DNA from: Prevotella sp.
Lineage (GTDB): Bacteria > Bacteroidota > Bacteroidia > Bacteroidales > Bacteroidaceae
Direction of reading: 5' to 3'
Assembly (NCBI GenBank): GCA_024682415.1
Contig: JAIKZG010000016.1
Coordinates: forward strand, 1-53,627
DNA length: 53,627 nucleotides
The notes under the pieces: generated by a model
Databases searched by the model: none
Told to the model about the DNA's origin: nothing
What the model saw: only the letters and a program-made list of their open reading frames with translations
Shown: piece after piece, positions 24,128 to 33,329 of the stretch
Layout of the letters: each line of letters starts with the position of its first letter
How positions within the stretch are numbered: position 1 is the first letter of the stretch
Translations under genes and position numbers: made by a program

Positions 24128-26527
24128 ATGAAAAAGATTATTTTCTTACTGTCAATATTCCTTGCCTTTGCCACGGGAAACACCATAGCACAGGTGAACG
24201 GCAAATGGATTGGCGCAATAACGAAGAAAGACGCGAAACTGCCTGATGGCAGCTTTTCAAACGCAGAGTTTAAAAGCAAGAAATTCCACGAAGCATGGGA
24301 CGGAGTGGACTCACTGTCGTCAAGAAGTATTCTGCTGCGCAAAGAGTTTAAGCTAAAAGGCAGACAGATAAAGCACGCCATGGTAAAGGTGAGCGGAATG
24401 GGACATTACGAGCTCCACATCAACGGCAGAAAGGTGAGCGACGATATGTTCGCGCCATTATGGAGTGAATATTCCAAAACCATATATTATAATGTCTACG
24501 ACGTGACCACAATGATACGCAAAGGCAAAAACGCCCTCTGCGCTCTGCTCGGCAATGGTTTCTTCAATGTGCAGAAGAACGGCAGATACAGCAAGTTGCA
24601 GACAAGTTTCGGCGCGCCGCAAATGATATTGCAGCTCGACATAGAATATGCCGACGGCAAGAAGCAGACTATAACCACTGATGAATCGTGGAAATATCAG
24701 CTAAGCCCTATCACATTCAACAGCATTTATGGCGGTGAATCTTTCGACGCGCGTCTTGTAGAAAACGGATGCGATATGCCGAATTTCAATGACAAGGGTT
24801 GGCGAAAAGTGGTACTGGCAGAGGGAGCAGCAGGAAAGCTCACAGAACAGACCGCTCCTGCTGTGAAGATAATGGAGAGATACGGAGTGAAAAGTATTCA
24901 CAAGATACCTCTCGACTCGATAGCCGCTGCTTCAAACGCGACAAAACGCACAGTAAGCCCGACTGCCTTTGTTGCCGACATGGGACAAAATCTCGCTGGC
25001 TTTCCTGAAATAACGGTAAGCGGCAAACGTGGCGACAAAATAACGCTTATAGTAAGCGAAACCCTTACCCCACAGGGAGCTTGCGACCAGCGACAGACAG
25101 GCAGACAGCATTATTATGAATACACTCTTGCCGGAAACGGAATGGAGACATGGCATCCTCGCTTTTCTTATTATGGATTCAGATATATTCAGGTGGAGGG
25201 AGCGGTAATGAAAAGTCAGGAAAATCCCGACGGCCTACCAGTTATCCACAGTCTTATGAGTGATTTTGTGTATAACTCCGCTCCTGAGGTTTCTTCTTTC
25301 TCATGCTCAAATGATTTGTTCACAAAGATTCACCGACTGATAGAGCGCGCTGAGCGAAGCAATATGCAGGGAGTATTGACCGACTGCCCTCAACGAGAAA
25401 AACTCGGCTGGCTTGAGCAAGACCATCTTGTAGGGCCAAGTCTGCTGATAAACTATGATTTGCGCACTTACATTCCAAAGATAATAAAGGACATAACAGA
25501 CACGCAGAAGCCCGACGGAATGGTGCCTACCATCGCTCCGCAATATGTTTCGTTTGGCAATATCTTTGATGATTCTCCTGAATGGGGTTCTACTCTCGTG
25601 GTGCTTCCATTCATGTATTACCAGTATTATGGCGACGACTCTTTGATTAAAAACAACTATGAGCCTATGCGCCGTTATGTAGATTATCTGTCGTCGCGCG
25701 CGAAGGATAACATCGTGAGCCATGGCCTTGGCGACTGGTATGACTATGGCCCATGGCGTGCCGGATTTGCCCACAACACCCCTACTCCGCTCGTTGCCAC
25801 TTCTCACTACATTTTTGATTTGCAATTATTGGTAAAAGCAGCGAAAATAACAAGGAATAACAGCGACGCTGAGAAATACGGCGCGCTGCTAAAAAATGTG
25901 ACAAAATCATTCAACGACACATTCTATAAAGCCGACAGCTGCTATTATGGCACAGGCAGCCAAACAAGCAACGCCTTGCCTCTATATCTCGGCATTGTGG
26001 AGAAAAAGAATGAGCAAAGAGTGCTCAACAGCCTTATTGCCGACATCAAGAATCATGGCTACCGCCTAACTGTGGGAGATGTGGGCAATCGCTATCTCAT
26101 TCAAACCCTTGCACGCTTTGGCAGAAACGACATTGTCTATAAGATGTTCAATCATTACGACGCGCCTGGATATGGCTTCCAACTGAAGCAGGGAGCAACA
26201 ACCCTCACCGAGCAATGGGATCCACGCAACGGAGCATCATGGAATCATTTCATGCTTGGACAGATTGACGAGTGGCTTTTCCGTTCGTTAGCAGGCATAA
26301 ACAATAAGCCGGGCACTGTAGGATTGCAGCATCTCGTGATTGCTCCTTATCTGCCTAAGGATATGGAGTGGGTAAAGGCTTCTCTGCGCAACGCCTATGG
26401 CACGATAAGCGTGGATATTCACAACTCGTTTGCCACGATAGAGCTGCCTGCCAACACCGACGCAACAGTAATTCTTCCTAACGGCAAGCAGTTCTCAATA
26501 GGTGCAGGCAAGCACAATCTCGAATAA
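24128..26527 (+). CDS. Alpha-L-rhamnosidase, glycoside hydrolase family 78
   Basis: A 799-residue exported enzyme (signal peptide ending TIAQ). A jelly-roll carbohydrate-binding region (~20-165, YELHINGRKVSDDMFAPLW) is followed by a beta domain (DMGQNLAGFPEI) and the alpha/alpha barrel. The catalytic acid region is TDCPQREKLGWLEQD (Asp419, Glu424), and the base lies in LTEQWDPRNGASWNHFM (Glu695). The C-terminal beta module ends with VILPNGKQFSIG. It removes terminal alpha-L-rhamnose from pectic side chains or flavonoid glycosides. Confidence 0.9.
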   Translation: MKKIIFLLSIFLAFATGNTIAQVNGKWIGAITKKDAKLPDGSFSNAEFKSKKFHEAWDGVDSLSSRSILLRKEFKLKGRQIKHAMVKVSGMGHYELHINGRKVSDDMFAPLWSEYSKTIYYNVYDVTTMIRKGKNALCALLGNGFFNVQKNGRYSKLQTSFGAPQMILQLDIEYADGKKQTITTDESWKYQLSPITFNSIYGGESFDARLVENGCDMPNFNDKGWRKVVLAEGAAGKLTEQTAPAVKIMERYGVKSIHKIPLDSIAAASNATKRTVSPTAFVADMGQNLAGFPEITVSGKRGDKITLIVSETLTPQGACDQRQTGRQHYYEYTLAGNGMETWHPRFSYYGFRYIQVEGAVMKSQENPDGLPVIHSLMSDFVYNSAPEVSSFSCSNDLFTKIHRLIERAERSNMQGVLTDCPQREKLGWLEQDHLVGPSLLINYDLRTYIPKIIKDITDTQKPDGMVPTIAPQYVSFGNIFDDSPEWGSTLVVLPFMYYQYYGDDSLIKNNYEPMRRYVDYLSSRAKDNIVSHGLGDWYDYGPWRAGFAHNTPTPLVATSHYIFDLQLLVKAAKITRNNSDAEKYGALLKNVTKSFNDTFYKADSCYYGTGSQTSNALPLYLGIVEKKNEQRVLNSLIADIKNHGYRLTVGDVGNRYLIQTLARFGRNDIVYKMFNHYDAPGYGFQLKQGATTLTEQWDPRNGASWNHFMLGQIDEWLFRSLAGINNKPGTVGLQHLVIAPYLPKDMEWVKASLRNAYGTISVDIHNSFATIELPANTDATVILPNGKQFSIGAGKHNLE

Positions 26528-26569
26528 GATATTTTCATATCGTAAAACATAGTATTATTACAAAACAAA

Positions 26570-26646
26570 GCGTAGACTCTTTTTGTATTATTAGCAGTGA
26601 GGTATTCGCAATACCTTAGAACCAATAATAACAATAGAGTCTACGC
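26570..26646. repeat. 77-nt symmetric imperfect palindrome
   Basis: Perfect 11-bp ends (26570-26580 with 26636-26646), an inner 7-bp pair (TATTATT/AATAATA) and a central 7-bp pair (AGGTATT/AATACCT) are separated by equal-sized internal loops (5/5 and 7/7) around a 3-nt centre. It lies between convergent genes and could terminate both, but has no U tract. A small non-autonomous element is another reading. Confidence 0.7.
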
Positions 26647-26707
26647 ATATACTTAAACACTTTCTACCTATAAGACGAAAATCTTCTGCGTGCGAAGATT
26701 TAATTCT

Positions 26708-28063
26708 TTATGGCAAAAACACGTCTGCCTGCGACTTGTTCGGAGCAAAAAACATTATATAATAGATAGGCAGATAAGTGATACCATTAACCGTTTTCAC
26801 TTCACGCTCATTGGATAAGACATAAGCTTTCTTGATAGCATAATCAGGAGTGGAGATGAATCTTGACAACGCGCTGTGAACGGAATAATCCTTGCCAGAT
26901 TTGATTTCCAACGGAAGAATAGACGTTGTGTCCTTATCCTCCACAAGGAAATCTACCTCTCCATTCTTCTTATTATCATAATAGAACAAGCGGAATCCAT
27001 GCGCTTTCAGCTCGGAAGCGACAACATCTTCATACACAGAACCGAGATTTATGCTGTTCTCGTCATCAAGAATGCTACGAATATTATTGCCATAGAGAAT
27101 ATTTGTGAATAATCCGACATCATTGATATATAGTTTCAAAAGATTCTTTGTCATCGACAGAGAAAGCGGATATTTCGGATTTGAAATTGCCTCAACTTCC
27201 AACGCTATACCTGATGAAACCAAATAGTCGAATTCATCACTATATTGCTCAAACCTCGCTCCACGCTTATTCTCTATATTCTTTACGACAACACGCTTTT
27301 TCTTATTCTCCATATTAGACGGTATCATATCATATATGCGTCTAATCTTCAATCTATGCTCATTGTCATATTTCGCTGCATCATGCCCATAAAGCTCATG
27401 AATGCTGCTGTGTATTCTCCTTATTTTAACGACATTCTTACTTTCTATATATTCAGTAACGGCATCAGGCATTCCTCCCACGATAAGGTACAACTTAAAC
27501 AGTTCCATAACCCTATTGTGAACATTCTCCGCCAAAGACTGCTCCTTTTTAAAGCATTCCATCATTGTAGAAAGAGCCAGACTACCAAAACCATTAGCCA
27601 TGAGGAATTCCTCAAAATCAAGAGGATACATATCCAACAACTCAACGCTGCCAATCGGAAGAGAAACGACTTCATCAGAAAGTGTGACCCCAAGCAAACT
27701 GCCACTCGCGATATATGTAAACCGATTATCCTGACGCAAGAACTTCAAAAGAGTAATAAGTTGAGGATATTCCTGTATCTCATCCAGAAAGATTATGGTA
27801 TTATCTCTGTTTCCCAATTTTCCGCCTGCGAGCATACTAAGCTGCATATAAAACTGATCCGTGGTGCGGACATCGGCAAAATATCCATTATTCTGCTTGT
27901 CCTCCACGAGATTGATTTCTATATAATTAGTAAACAAAGCTTGGGCGGCATGCCTGATGATAAATGACTTGCCAATTTGCCTTGCTCCCTTTACTATTAA
28001 TATCTTGTCAGACTTTGATTTTAAATGGTCTGAAATAGTCTTTTCTATCTTCCTGTATAACAT
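26708..28063 (-). CDS. ATP-binding protein, AAA_14/DUF4143 family
   Basis: About 451 residues from the Met at 28063. A Walker A (GARQIGKS, residues 26-33), Walker B (IIFLDEIQEYPQ), and an arginine-containing sensor stretch (YIASGSLLG) are followed by a C-terminal restriction-endonuclease-like DUF4143 domain (GEVDFLVED, LEIKSG). This family is widespread in gut Bacteroidales, often in many copies, with no firmly known function. An ATG 36 nt further upstream (28099) is in frame, but that stretch overlaps the first copy of an iterated promoter element, so I chose 28063. Confidence 0.8.
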   Translation of the reverse strand: MLYRKIEKTISDHLKSKSDKILIVKGARQIGKSFIIRHAAQALFTNYIEINLVEDKQNNGYFADVRTTDQFYMQLSMLAGGKLGNRDNTIIFLDEIQEYPQLITLLKFLRQDNRFTYIASGSLLGVTLSDEVVSLPIGSVELLDMYPLDFEEFLMANGFGSLALSTMMECFKKEQSLAENVHNRVMELFKLYLIVGGMPDAVTEYIESKNVVKIRRIHSSIHELYGHDAAKYDNEHRLKIRRIYDMIPSNMENKKKRVVVKNIENKRGARFEQYSDEFDYLVSSGIALEVEAISNPKYPLSLSMTKNLLKLYINDVGLFTNILYGNNIRSILDDENSINLGSVYEDVVASELKAHGFRLFYYDNKKNGEVDFLVEDKDTTSILPLEIKSGKDYSVHSALSRFISTPDYAIKKAYVLSNEREVKTVNGITYLPIYYIMFFAPNKSQADVFLP

Positions 28064-28071
28064 AAGATTAG

Positions 28072-28182
28072 CACTTTTCCTATAATTTACACACCGCAAA
28101 TATACACTTTTCCTATAAAATCAGCAAGCGGAAACACACTTTTCCTATAAATTTCACCCTTGAAATATACACTTTTCCATAA
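28072..28182 (-). promoter_or_regulatory. Four-copy iterated promoter/operator of the DUF4143 ATPase
   Basis: Minus-strand TTATAGGAAAAGTG occurs at 28072-28085, 28105-28118 and 28137-28150, and one base shorter at 28170-28182. The spacing is 33, 32 and 33 bp, about three helix turns. The copy at 28105-28118 is followed directly by TATATTTG (28097-28104), a consensus -7 box; the copy at 28170 is followed by TATATTTC. A cooperative repressor or autoregulation site is likely, by inference. Confidence 0.65.
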
Positions 28183-28194
28183 ATAGCAGCGCGC

Positions 28195-28980
28195 CTATAT
28201 TATAAATTCCACTTCCTTAAACGCGTATTCCCTTATCATTCCGTCACGATCGCGAAGAATAAGATGGCCATTGTCTTCCACCTCAACGATAGAGCCTTCA
28301 AACTCACCATCCTTATCTCTATATTTATGGAAGCCGTGGGCACGATAAAGGCATGAATGATATAACGCGGTGATGTCGATATAGTCGCTGCTGATTACAA
28401 GACTATAGTATTTCTCAAAACTATCTATTATGCGATTGAGTAACTTTGCAATGTCAATATCTCTACCCAGAATCTGCTTCAACGACATAGGATTAGGCGC
28501 ATCGCTGACAAACTTTTCCTGATTAACATCAATGCCGACACCAAACACGCAGCGCTTTATTCCCTTGGAATCAACGCTCGTTTCAATAAGCGTGCCGCTT
28601 ATTTTCTTATCACCATAGTAAATATCGTTAGGCCACTTCAATGTGAGCATTTCCTGATTGATACCCTCTAATTCAAGCAAGGCGTCTCTCACGGCAAGGG
28701 CGCCCATTTCGGATAGAAGATATTGCTTAGCGACAGGCACCATGACAGGACGTATGAGAACAGAGAAAAGCAGATTCTTGCCTCGTTCGCTCTCCCATGT
28801 ATTTTTACCTTGTCCGCGCCCGGCTGTCTGATAGTCGGAATAAGCCACGATAATATCCTCCTGCATATCATCAGGCAGAGTGCTCATATATCTGTTAGTG
28901 GAATCAGTTTCCTCTAAATGAATTATTCTGCGGGTCATGCCCTGCGGTTTCTTTTTTCTGAATAAGCCAAATAAGTTCAT
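28195..28980 (-). CDS. birA: Biotin-[acetyl-CoA-carboxylase] ligase
   Basis: A 261-residue protein lacking the N-terminal DNA-binding domain of E. coli BirA, so a class I (ligase-only) enzyme. It has the adenylate/biotin loop AGRGQGKNTWESERGKN, the LKWPNDIYYGDKKISG block and FGVGIDVNQ. It attaches biotin to the carboxylase carrier protein. A basic, Lys-rich first 14 residues precede MTRRIIHLEET, which could be the true start. It is 48 nt downstream of yraN. Confidence 0.9.
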   Translation of the reverse strand: MNLFGLFRKKKPQGMTRRIIHLEETDSTNRYMSTLPDDMQEDIIVAYSDYQTAGRGQGKNTWESERGKNLLFSVLIRPVMVPVAKQYLLSEMGALAVRDALLELEGINQEMLTLKWPNDIYYGDKKISGTLIETSVDSKGIKRCVFGVGIDVNQEKFVSDAPNPMSLKQILGRDIDIAKLLNRIIDSFEKYYSLVISSDYIDITALYHSCLYRAHGFHKYRDKDGEFEGSIVEVEDNGHLILRDRDGMIREYAFKEVEFII

Positions 28981-29028
28981 ATTAAGTTTAAAAGTGTTTT
29001 AGTTGATTAATAACAGCGACTCGAATTA

Positions 29029-29403
29029 TCATAATAAGGCAGGATTGAAAGCATCAGCGATATGCCTTATGTCGGTTATTTTCCTCCCATTGCCAATAAC
29101 CGAGATAACATCAAAACGATAGTCCATCTCGACATTATACTGCTCAATATATTCATTGGCACACAAGGCGATGCTGCGCATCTTGCGCACGGTGACAGCG
29201 TCCTCCGCGCTCGACAAATCCTCATGCTCACGGGTCTTCACCTCTACAAACACAAGAGTTTCATTATCAGAAGAAACAGCCACGAGATCAATATCATGAC
29301 TGCCGAAATGCCAATCCCTATCCTTAACGAAATAGCCTTCCCTATTGAGGTAGTCGGCTGCGACAGCCTCACCCCACGCTCCAAGTTCATTGTGTTTAGC
29401 CAT
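29029..29403 (-). CDS. yraN: YraN/UPF0102 family nuclease-like protein
   Basis: A 124-residue protein with the UPF0102 pattern: GAWGEAVAADYLNREGYFV, then SHDIDLVAVSSD and VFVEVKTRE, i.e. the E-x(n)-D-x(n)-ExK nuclease-like core, and a VRKMRSIALCANEYI helix. The family resembles Holliday-junction resolvases but its role is not settled. It appears co-transcribed with birA from a minus-strand -7 box (TACTTTTG, 29429-29436). Confidence 0.9.
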   Translation of the reverse strand: MAKHNELGAWGEAVAADYLNREGYFVKDRDWHFGSHDIDLVAVSSDNETLVFVEVKTREHEDLSSAEDAVTVRKMRSIALCANEYIEQYNVEMDYRFDVISVIGNGRKITDIRHIADAFNPALL

Positions 29404-29428
29404 AAGAAATATTGATTATTTGCGATTA

Positions 29429-29436
29429 CAAAAGTA
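29429..29436 (-). promoter_or_regulatory. -7 promoter element (TACTTTTG) of yraN-birA
   Basis: It is 26 nt before the yraN ATG, with no clear -33 partner. Confidence 0.45.
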
Positions 29437-29512
29437 ATATAATTAGAATACAACAGGAAATAAACTTTCATGATTTTGCCGATGCGCAATCTGTTTATAA
29501 TCAAAAATTACG

Positions 29513-29520
29513 TATCTTTG
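29513..29520 (+). promoter_or_regulatory. -7 promoter element (TATCTTTG) deciding the start of the esterase gene
   Basis: TATCTTTG ends 20 nt before the ATG at 29541. The earlier in-frame ATG at 29412 is upstream of it, so it would not be on the transcript. Confidence 0.6.
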
Positions 29521-29540
29521 TGGGAGAAAACAAGAAATCA

Positions 29541-30536
29541 ATGGAAACTCAATACGGAAAAGAATTTCCCGACCTTATGGAGGGAAAAAAGATAATGTAT
29601 GTACACGGTTTTATGTCGTCGGCACAGAGCAACACAGTGAAAGTGTTGCAGCGACTATTGCCAAGCGCGAAAGTGTTTGCGGAAGATTTGCCGATACACC
29701 CTGAAGAGGCAATGGCTCTGCTTAGAAAACTCTGCGAAGAGGAGAAGCCTGACCTCATAATAGGAACATCAATGGGCGGAATGTATACCGAGATGCTGCG
29801 CGGATTTGACCGCATTCTCGTAAACCCGGCTTTCCAGATGGGGCAGACGATGAAAGACAGCGGAATGACAGGCAAACAGCAATTCCAAAATCCACGAAAA
29901 GACGGAGTGCAGGAGTTTCTCGTTACCAAGGCTTTAGAGAAAGAATATGTGGAAATCACCACTCAATGTTTCAACGACATAGACGAGGACGACAAGAAAA
30001 GGGTTTACGGACTGTTTGGCGACAACGACCCAGTGGTTCACACCTTCGATATGTTCAGAGAGCATTATCCTAACGCCATACATTTCCATGGCGAGCACAG
30101 ACTGAGCGACCCTGTAGCCCTGCATTATGTAATTCCGATAGTGCGATGGATCGACGACAAGCAGGAAAAGCGCGAGCGACCTATTATCTACATAGAATAT
30201 GAATCACTAATCGACAGCTATGGCAACGCTCGCTCAAGCATGCACAAGGCGTATGAAATGTTGCTCGACAACTACCTTATATATATAGTAGCGCCAAGTC
30301 CTACCAACGATCATGCTTTAATTGATGAAATGCAAAATAAGGTGGAAGACTTGCTGAGCGCGCCTGCTCACGACAGAGTGATATTCACCAATCAGCCTCA
30401 ACTGCTATATGGTGATTACTACATCGGCACTAATCCTCCTGAAGACGCAATGACAACTACCATCACTCTCGGCAGTGATGAATTTAAGACTTGGGAAGAC
30501 ATCATAACTTATTTCTCACGCCTCGGAGGACAATAA
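29541..30536 (+). CDS. YqiA-like esterase fused to a degenerate HAD/nucleotidase domain
   Basis: A 331-residue cytoplasmic protein in two parts. Residues ~15-205 are a small alpha/beta hydrolase of the YqiA type: MYVHGFMSS (22-24 HGF), GTSMGG with nucleophile Ser77, LFGDNDPVV and the late HGEHRL His. Residues ~212-331 follow the layout of 5'(3')-deoxyribonucleotidases (IIYIEYESLID, YLIYIVAPSP, GDYYI), but the DxDx nucleophile motif reads EYES (219-222) and the last acidic motif is missing, so this half is probably inactive. I chose the start at 29541 from the promoter. Confidence 0.75.
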   Translation: METQYGKEFPDLMEGKKIMYVHGFMSSAQSNTVKVLQRLLPSAKVFAEDLPIHPEEAMALLRKLCEEEKPDLIIGTSMGGMYTEMLRGFDRILVNPAFQMGQTMKDSGMTGKQQFQNPRKDGVQEFLVTKALEKEYVEITTQCFNDIDEDDKKRVYGLFGDNDPVVHTFDMFREHYPNAIHFHGEHRLSDPVALHYVIPIVRWIDDKQEKRERPIIYIEYESLIDSYGNARSSMHKAYEMLLDNYLIYIVAPSPTNDHALIDEMQNKVEDLLSAPAHDRVIFTNQPQLLYGDYYIGTNPPEDAMTTTITLGSDEFKTWEDIITYFSRLGGQ

Positions 30537-30543
30537 TAAAACA

Positions 30544-30579
30544 CCCTAAGCCCCCTCTAACTCCCCCAATTTGGGGGAG
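30544..30579. repeat. Short C-rich intergenic palindrome
   Basis: CTCCCCCAA (30561-30569) and TTGGGGGAG (30571-30579) form a palindrome preceded by CCCTAAGCCCCCTCTAA. Elements of this type recur between genes in Bacteroidetes genomes, to my knowledge. It may also help to end the esterase transcript. Confidence 0.5.
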
Positions 30580-30655
30580 AATTCTAATTAGCTTTGAAGA
30601 TTGAAAAGATTATTCAATTACTTTAGTCAATTTAATTACCCTAATTAATAAATAA

Positions 30656-33058
30656 ATGCTAACTAACAAATTTAAGCTCGGAGGACTATTGCTCCTCATG
30701 AGCGTGCCTAACTTTGCAGCGCCTGTGCGCGACACTATCAACATCAATCGCGACTGGCTTTTTCATGCAGGCGAAGGCGACGCGAAAACTTTCACAAAAT
30801 GGTCTACCGTAAACTTACCGCACGATTTCCAAGTATCGCAACCATGGGTTGCGCCGGGCAAAGACGAGACAGGATATAAAGGCGATGAAGCAAGCAATGT
30901 GAAATCACGTCTTTCTGCCAGAGGATTTAAAGAAATGGGAGCAGGATGGTATAAGAAGACTATCACACCCGACACTTCTTGGAAAGGCAAACGAGTATTA
31001 CTCGACTTTCAAGGCATAATGCTTGTGGGCGATGTATATCTCAATGGCGAACGCATCGGCGGAACAGATTATGGATATGTGGGATTCGACATAGACATAA
31101 GCAAGAAATTGAGATATGACGCTTCAAATGAGCTGCTTGTGTATTCATCAACAGGAGCATCAAATGTTTCGCGCTGGTATACCGGTGGCGGACTGTTTCG
31201 CGACGTGAATCTGATAATCACCGACGCTGAATATTTTTTCCCACGCCACCCTCTATATATCACTACTCCTAAAGTGAGCGAGAGCAGTGCCGAAGTGAAC
31301 ATTCAGGCCGAGATATGCTGCTACTTAAAATACAAGAACTTTAATATTGCAGTAGACATTTTTGACCCAACAGGAAAGAATGTAGCAAGCAAAAGACTGG
31401 TAGTGCCTTTCAATCGCAAGATGAAAGACTATGAATATCAATTAGAGCCTATCCGTGTAAGCAATCCTAAACTGTGGAGCTGCGAAGAGCCGAATTTATA
31501 CACAGCTCAGATAAAGCTACTTGACGAGCAGGGCAACGTGAAGGATTCCATACGCGAGGAGTTTGGTATTCGCACCATTGAGTATTCACCTGACTTCGGA
31601 TTTAAGCTAAACGGCAAAAAGGTGCTGCTGAAAGGATTTGCCAATCACCACTCGCTCGGCGCTCTCGGCGCGGCAGCGTTTCCACGCGCCATTGAAAAGC
31701 GCATAAAGCTGATGAAGCAATTCGGATATAATCATATCCGCACTTCCCATAATCCTTACAGCGAGGATTTCTTAAAGCTCTGCGACAGATATGGCATCAT
31801 CGTGGTGGATGAGCTATACGATAAATGGCTTACCAACTTTGCAGGCGGAAGAAGACCATGGACCGAACTTTGGCAATACGACGTGCCTGAATTCGTGAAA
31901 CGCGACCGCAATCATCCATGCGTAGTGATGTGGAGTTTGGGCAATGAGCTACAGACTTATGCCAACTTGCCTTACAACGACTGGGGAGTAACGCCTTTTA
32001 AGTTGCAGCGTGAGCTTCTCCACCGCTACGACACCACTCGCCCCACAACAGTAGCCATGCACCCACGAGGCAGAAGCCTCACTACCGACAGCATTCCGGC
32101 ACCATTGGCACTCGTTACGGATATTGCCGCATATAATTATAGGTATATGTATTTCCCTGGCGACGCTCGCCGATACCCTAACATGATATTCTATCAGAGC
32201 GAAGCCAACACTTCTAACTTGCCTGCCAATTTCTTTGAGCCTGACCACAAAAAAGTAGTAGGCTCGGCTTATTGGGGAGCTATTGATTATCTTGGCGAAA
32301 GCAACGGATGGCCTGCAAAGGGATGGGCACAGGGCGTGTTCGACATATCGCTTGAGCCAAAGCCTATAGCATATCTTATGAAGAGTATGTTTACCGACAT
32401 TCCTACCATTCACATCGGAGTGGTAAGACAGGTAGCCAAAGACAATGTGTGGAACGGAGTGAACGTGGGCACAGCAAAGATGGACGAAAACTGGAACTTG
32501 CAAGAAGGACAAAAGGTGAGCCTCAACACTTACACCAACGCAGAAGAAGTGGAACTCTTCGTAAACGGCAAGAGCTACGGCACGAAGAAAAATCCTACAG
32601 ACAACCCCAAGAAGCGTGACATCATAAAGTGGGATAACATAGAATATCACGCCGGCACGGTAGAGGCTGTAGCAAAAAGCAACGGAAAGATTGTAGCGCG
32701 CCATAAGCTCACCACTACTGGCGAAGCTGTCAAACTCATCGCCATGCCCGACCAGCAAACATGGCACGCTGACGGCAAAGACTTGCTCCACATTCGCGTC
32801 GTTGCCGTAGACAGCAAGGGCAGACGTGTGCCTACCGCCGACACAAAACTGAAATTCAATGTAGAAGGCAACGCTGAAATCATCGCTGTAAGCAATGGCG
32901 ACATCACAAGCGATGAAAGCCTTGTAGGAAGCGAGCGAAGCCTTTACCAAGGAAGCGCGTTAGTTATACTCCGCTCTACTGACAAAGCAGGTAAAATCGT
33001 GTTCACTGCCACAGGCGATAAACTCACTTCAGCGAGATTAAAACTTGTGACAAAATAA
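30656..33058 (+). CDS. Beta-galactosidase-type glycoside hydrolase, family 2
   Basis: An 800-residue exported enzyme (signal peptide ending NFAA). Domain order is the N-terminal sugar-binding jelly roll (INRDWLFHAGEGD to VYLNGERIGG), an Ig-like domain (~180-300), the TIM barrel (KGFANHHSLGALG onward) with acid/base Glu431 in MWSLGNE and nucleophile Glu516 in FYQSEANTS, then two C-terminal Ig-like domains (DUF4982-like WNLQEGQKVSLNTYTNAEEVELFVNG and a last ADGKDLLHIRVVAVD). Specificity (galactose, glucuronic acid or other) cannot be read. With GH28, GH78 and CE12 genes nearby, pectic galactan or arabinogalactan side chains are likely. Confidence 0.9.
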   Translation: MLTNKFKLGGLLLLMSVPNFAAPVRDTININRDWLFHAGEGDAKTFTKWSTVNLPHDFQVSQPWVAPGKDETGYKGDEASNVKSRLSARGFKEMGAGWYKKTITPDTSWKGKRVLLDFQGIMLVGDVYLNGERIGGTDYGYVGFDIDISKKLRYDASNELLVYSSTGASNVSRWYTGGGLFRDVNLIITDAEYFFPRHPLYITTPKVSESSAEVNIQAEICCYLKYKNFNIAVDIFDPTGKNVASKRLVVPFNRKMKDYEYQLEPIRVSNPKLWSCEEPNLYTAQIKLLDEQGNVKDSIREEFGIRTIEYSPDFGFKLNGKKVLLKGFANHHSLGALGAAAFPRAIEKRIKLMKQFGYNHIRTSHNPYSEDFLKLCDRYGIIVVDELYDKWLTNFAGGRRPWTELWQYDVPEFVKRDRNHPCVVMWSLGNELQTYANLPYNDWGVTPFKLQRELLHRYDTTRPTTVAMHPRGRSLTTDSIPAPLALVTDIAAYNYRYMYFPGDARRYPNMIFYQSEANTSNLPANFFEPDHKKVVGSAYWGAIDYLGESNGWPAKGWAQGVFDISLEPKPIAYLMKSMFTDIPTIHIGVVRQVAKDNVWNGVNVGTAKMDENWNLQEGQKVSLNTYTNAEEVELFVNGKSYGTKKNPTDNPKKRDIIKWDNIEYHAGTVEAVAKSNGKIVARHKLTTTGEAVKLIAMPDQQTWHADGKDLLHIRVVAVDSKGRRVPTADTKLKFNVEGNAEIIAVSNGDITSDESLVGSERSLYQGSALVILRSTDKAGKIVFTATGDKLTSARLKLVTK

Positions 33059-33172
33059 CTATTTTTACACTTTTCGGTGTATAATGACACACTTTTAACC
33101 AAAAATCTCATAGAAATCATTAAAAGATTCATGAAATGTCTTAAAATAGGGCGTTTTTCGTGAAATATTAGT

Positions 33173-33216
33173 AAAATGCCGTTTTTCTTAGCATAAATCA
33201 AGAAAAACGGCATTTT
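33173..33216 (+). terminator. Rho-independent terminator
   Basis: A 17-bp perfect stem (33173-33189 with 33200-33216) with a 10-nt loop is followed by CTCGTCTTT. It lies 115 nt after the GH2 gene. The stem ends in A and T runs, so it could work in both directions. Confidence 0.8.
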
Positions 33217-33240
33217 CTCGTCTTTATAAAGGTAAAAACA

Positions 33241-33271
33241 TTGAAATAAAATGCGTTTTTAAATATCTTTG
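33241..33271 (+). promoter_or_regulatory. Promoter of the beta-barrel protein gene
   Basis: TTG (33241-33243), a 20-nt spacer and TATCTTTG (33264-33271) match the consensus, with a leader of about 55 nt. Confidence 0.8.
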
Positions 33272-33329
33272 CAACGATTTATGACGCCCTTTGGGGCAGG
33301 ATAACTAATTAATAATTTATTTTATTATT

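Noticed and set aside
26570..26646. Insertion sequence
   Set aside because: There is no transposase frame and no room for one; only the inverted ends are seen, so at most a tiny non-autonomous element.
31949..32950. 333-codon minus-strand frame
   Set aside because: It is a shadow inside the GH2 gene, whose catalytic motifs are intact on the plus strand.
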